The position numbers and the translations under genes are program-made. From Ehretia macrophylla (lineage: Eukaryota; Streptophyta; Magnoliopsida; Boraginales; Ehretiaceae), in the NCBI GenBank assembly GCA_037974665.1, contig CM075764.1, forward strand, positions 89,336,825 to 89,400,824: a stretch of DNA of 64,000 nt. Reading direction: 5' to 3'. This document shows positions 60,790-64,000 of the stretch, piece by piece. The notes under the pieces were generated by a model that saw only the letters and a list, made by a program, of their open reading frames with translations, was not told where the DNA came from and did not search any database. How positions within the stretch are numbered: the first letter of the stretch is position 1; each line of letters starts with the position of its first letter.

Positions 60790-62309
60790 TCCTTCCCCCC
60801 TTAAAATAATTGCGTCCTCGCAATTCTTCTTCCAATAGAACTCTGCATCATCTGAAATCCAACTTTGACCACTCTTCATTGGTTGTTGAGCAAGACGCTG
60901 AATAAGAACGCTCGAAGAATACCCTACTAAGAAACCCCCAATAGTATTGACTGAAAACTCCAAAGCAAATAAGGCCAAATAAAGGCTTAATTGAAAATAC
61001 CATCTTGAAATCCAAATAAGAATTCCACTGGTCAAGAATACCATAGAAGAATTGCCTGCTAAAAGTGCCGAGAAGATGCCAATAAAGACTAAAGCAAAGA
61101 TACTGTAGATATTACCAATTCCACATATTATTAACAAGAAGAATACCGAATGAATATTCTATATACGAATCCCCTATAAAAGTCCAACAAGTATCAAATA
61201 AGGAAGTCAAAGGATAGCCAAAGTAGATGCAGCACATATAAGACCAAGCTCCAAGACCTCATCGCCATTTGCCGAGTGCAAACTTTATACAACTTACCAC
61301 CAAGGAAGCCCAAAGTATTCCACAGCATATCATAAGCAATATGAGATAACAAGTTTGATAGGAATTCCAAATACCAAACCTAGTGAGGAACACTAAAGGA
61401 AATACCCGAAACAATGCTCCACTAAGAAAGTAGCAAGGTTTGCCCAATAAGTAATACTAAATAATTGGCCACTAAGAATTCTAGAGAATGCCATTGAAGA
61501 ATTTCTAATAAGGAATGCCGGTAGCACTCCAATAAAGACCGAGACACATTTACCATAGGTAATACCATGCAGTAAGTCCGACTGAAAACCCAATAGCCAA
61601 GTCTAACAAGAAGTGTCAACAGAAGTCTCCAAAGAATACCCAGTAAGAAACCCAAGAATGCTACTAAGAGCCATCATACAGAAACCCCAAAGAAAGTTGT
61701 CTTTTTATAATTGCCAACCACGAAGAAGAGTCTTAGAAGTACGCCAATAACCGAGCTCCAAGGACAAACACCAACTCCCAAATAAAGGCTAGTCAAATGC
61801 CATTCATTTCCTGCCAATCTATACACCTTGAAAGAGGACTTACTTACCATTTCTACGGGACATGTATGAATGCCAAGATATCACATTTATACACATGCCT
61901 TAAACTATTATGCAAGCATATTTGTAAAACAGTTTATTCAACAAAGTCACTCAAGCACGACAATCAAGTCAATCATAGCATAATCAATTCAAATCACGGC
62001 ACAACCAATTCAAGATATTCTAATACACACATTAAAAGCAATACTTCAAGCAAATAACAATTCACGAGATCAATTCAATTCACGATACCAATTCGATACA
62101 CAAGTAGTCACTTCACTTCACGTAACACACATTTAGCACATAAAACATAACTATATCTCATAGGAGCACACATTCAATTTAAGACATACAATCTCACATA
62201 CAAGCATACACTTTCAGGACACACTTAACAAGCACACATTCAAGGATCACTACCCACCAGACCAAGGACCCTGTCCCGGCTTATGAGCTAGACAAGCTCT
62301 GACACCACC
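60790..62309 (-). mobile_element. Element B internal region, no gag or pol
   Basis: 1520 bp between the LTRs. It contains a primer-binding site at the 5' side and a polypurine tract at the 3' side but no recognisable coding domain; the 125-codon minus ORF at 60760-61137 spans repeat DNA and the LTR edge. Much of it is degenerate copies of words like GGNATTCTTATTGG. Structure of a non-autonomous (LARD-like) element. Confidence 0.7.
62296..62307 (-). promoter_or_regulatory. Primer-binding site of element B
   Basis: TGGTGTCAGAGC lies two bases inside the 5' LTR on the minus strand. It differs by one base from the usual plant initiator tRNA-Met site, TGGTATCAGAGC. Confidence 0.8.
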
Positions 62310-64000
62310 TGTAATACCCCGATCCCTCTCGAGACCGGGAGTTCTATCTATCAATCTAATCATAACCCAAAACCAAACCCGGGCAAAATTTTAGGGAAAG
62401 ACGGATGGAGTCCCCCCTGTTTCTAGGCAAACAGCAAACCTGCGACAGCATATAAGTGGACCAATACCATGTCCAAACATTCAACCACCTCAAGGCCATC
62501 CGAGCCTTGTTCTCAACAAGCAATCACAAGCAAATATACATTTCCAGTTTACAGACTAACCTACCTCTTCACATATTTTACAAGTACATTCATGCTTGAC
62601 AATTAAACCATACTAACCTATTGCATAAGTTAGACTATCAAACCATTCTAACTCTTTTCCTTTGGACATTACAAACATACATTGAAGTTAAACTATACTA
62701 ACTAAATACATAACCTAGCTTTTCAAATCACTTCAATAACCTAGTAAAACTTAAATTACATTCTTTTAATATTAAATACATACAATACATGAAAGCATAC
62801 ATCTTTGCCACTTCGACAACTCAAGCCACATAGGCACGCAACACAACACTTTAAGCACGAACTTTCACATAATCACGAACTTTTCAGCTAACATGGCATT
62901 TCCTGAAATGTGGTGGTGAGGAGTGAGTATACACAACACGTATACTCAGTGAGGGCGAGACAGATATCGAGGTGGAGAGAAAGAAAGTCGTGCAATGCAA
63001 ATAATGTAGTTAAGTAATATAACTGCTAAGTAAGCAATCAAGACAAACAATCAATACAATAAGCAATTAATGAAAGCATTAACACAACCATTCAAAGCTA
63101 TATCATACTCTGAAGGCTATGGTTCACTCATACGAGCAATGTATCATTTCATGAGCGATACATCAATCTCAAGCTTGATGTTGCCAACAATGACAATAAG
63201 CGCGCAACCACCTTATAACTTCAGTTTGGAATACCCCGGAAGTATCTATCAATTCTACGACCCAAATTTCCCTGGGAGGCAACCCAAGCGAGAATGGGAA
63301 TAGGACACGGAGCTAGAGCAACCAACACTGGCAGCCCGAGACTACCCAGAGAGGCCCATCACTCATGCGCCTGACACTATGCCATGCAAGACACGATACA
63401 AGGCGATAAACGAGCGATAGCACAACAATACAGATTAGAGGCGATAAACGAGATATCAAGCATTTGCAATCAATACTAGCATTCAATTAACTTTTCAAGC
63501 ATAACTATCATTAATAGCAATATAACACCAATTAAACAAGTAACAGCAGTTCAAACACGAAAATAACAAATATCACTATTCAATCTCTAACTTCCAAAGG
63601 CAATTACGAGCAAATGAGCTACGGGATTAGGAAACTGATTTCACTACATTCACTCAAGCACTACAAGACATGTTTCTATGTCACTAAACTTTACTTTCCC
63701 AACCGAAGCCCGAAATTCCACCTACTGCGTTTGAACTACAACTATGCTAACCAGTCATTCAATCAACGCCACAACAGCGCCAAAAGTACTTCCATGCCCT
63801 CAATTGCAAAACCCCCAACTCAATTCGAGCATGGTCAACTTTTGGTCAAACGGCCCTTTTACGTTTCTTTGTCTAATTTCCAATTTTAACAAAGGCCAAT
63901 CCGTTTTTATTGCACATTTTATCTTTCTATCATTAATGCCACCTATCCAAATCAAGCAATCGCAATTCGGTTCACAATCCGAAATTCTAGGATTTACTAT
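62310..64000 (-). mobile_element. Element B: 5' LTR, cut by the window end
   Basis: Begins (+ side) TGTAATACCCCGATCC and tracks 58107 onward for its whole visible 1.69 kb. Roughly 15 differences can be counted in the first 200 bp and fewer later. It includes the same GAGTATAC...GTATACTC inverted repeat (about 62927). Confidence 0.8.

Noticed and set aside
60760..61137. Membrane-protein-like minus-strand ORF
   Set aside because: It spans repetitive non-coding interior and the LTR edge of element B; the hydrophobic residues come from ATTCTTATTGG-like repeats.

Overview
The window is nuclear DNA of a eudicot plant. It is very AT-rich, full of plant transposable elements (LTR retrotransposons, LINEs, SINEs, and CACTA, Mutator and hAT DNA transposons), and carries broken pieces of plastid genes (rpoB, accD) set in non-plastid DNA. 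The species cannot be named from the sequence alone. I found no gene that is clearly intact and functional.

Positions 1-47473 are a degenerate tandem array of one composite unit. Its order on the + strand is: the end of an unrecognised spliced gene (two short exons and a 70-bp intron); a fragment of plastid rpoB; an AAT microsatellite; a fragment of plastid accD; AAT/CAA microsatellites; a TA microsatellite joined to the poly(A) tail of a minus-strand SINE; about 2.3 kb of anonymous AT-rich DNA; and a minus-strand gene of about 386 codons for an unrecognised hydrophilic protein with repeated His-Cys...Asp-Asn-Gly motifs. That gene is present five times (4120-5280, 15372-16402, 25801-26957, a truncated copy at 38033-38374, and 44209-45356), and each copy is broken in its own way. 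The units differ mainly by insertions: a CACTA element (5962-9698), a solo LTR (10071-12717), a foldback element (14700-15186), a Copia remnant (20818-23018), a Mutator-like element (23747-24726), 5'-truncated LINEs (34933-35911, 40334-41310, 41371-42140) and an hAT-type element (45986-46478). A 2.75-kb block (33203-35960) is duplicated at 38612-41360.

From 47474 to the end, the last rpoB fragment is interrupted by a nest of minus-strand Ty3/Gypsy elements. Element D starts at 47474, an LTR (C) sits in D's internal region at 50809, element A (a Tekay/Del-like chromovirus with decayed pol) is inserted in C at 52163, and non-autonomous element B is inserted in A at 58107 and runs past the window end.

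The parts do not form a pathway. The window records repeated duplication of a plastid/nuclear chimeric block, followed by decay and transposon invasion. The most unusual items are the repeated rpoB-accD chimera and the unrecognised five-copy gene family.
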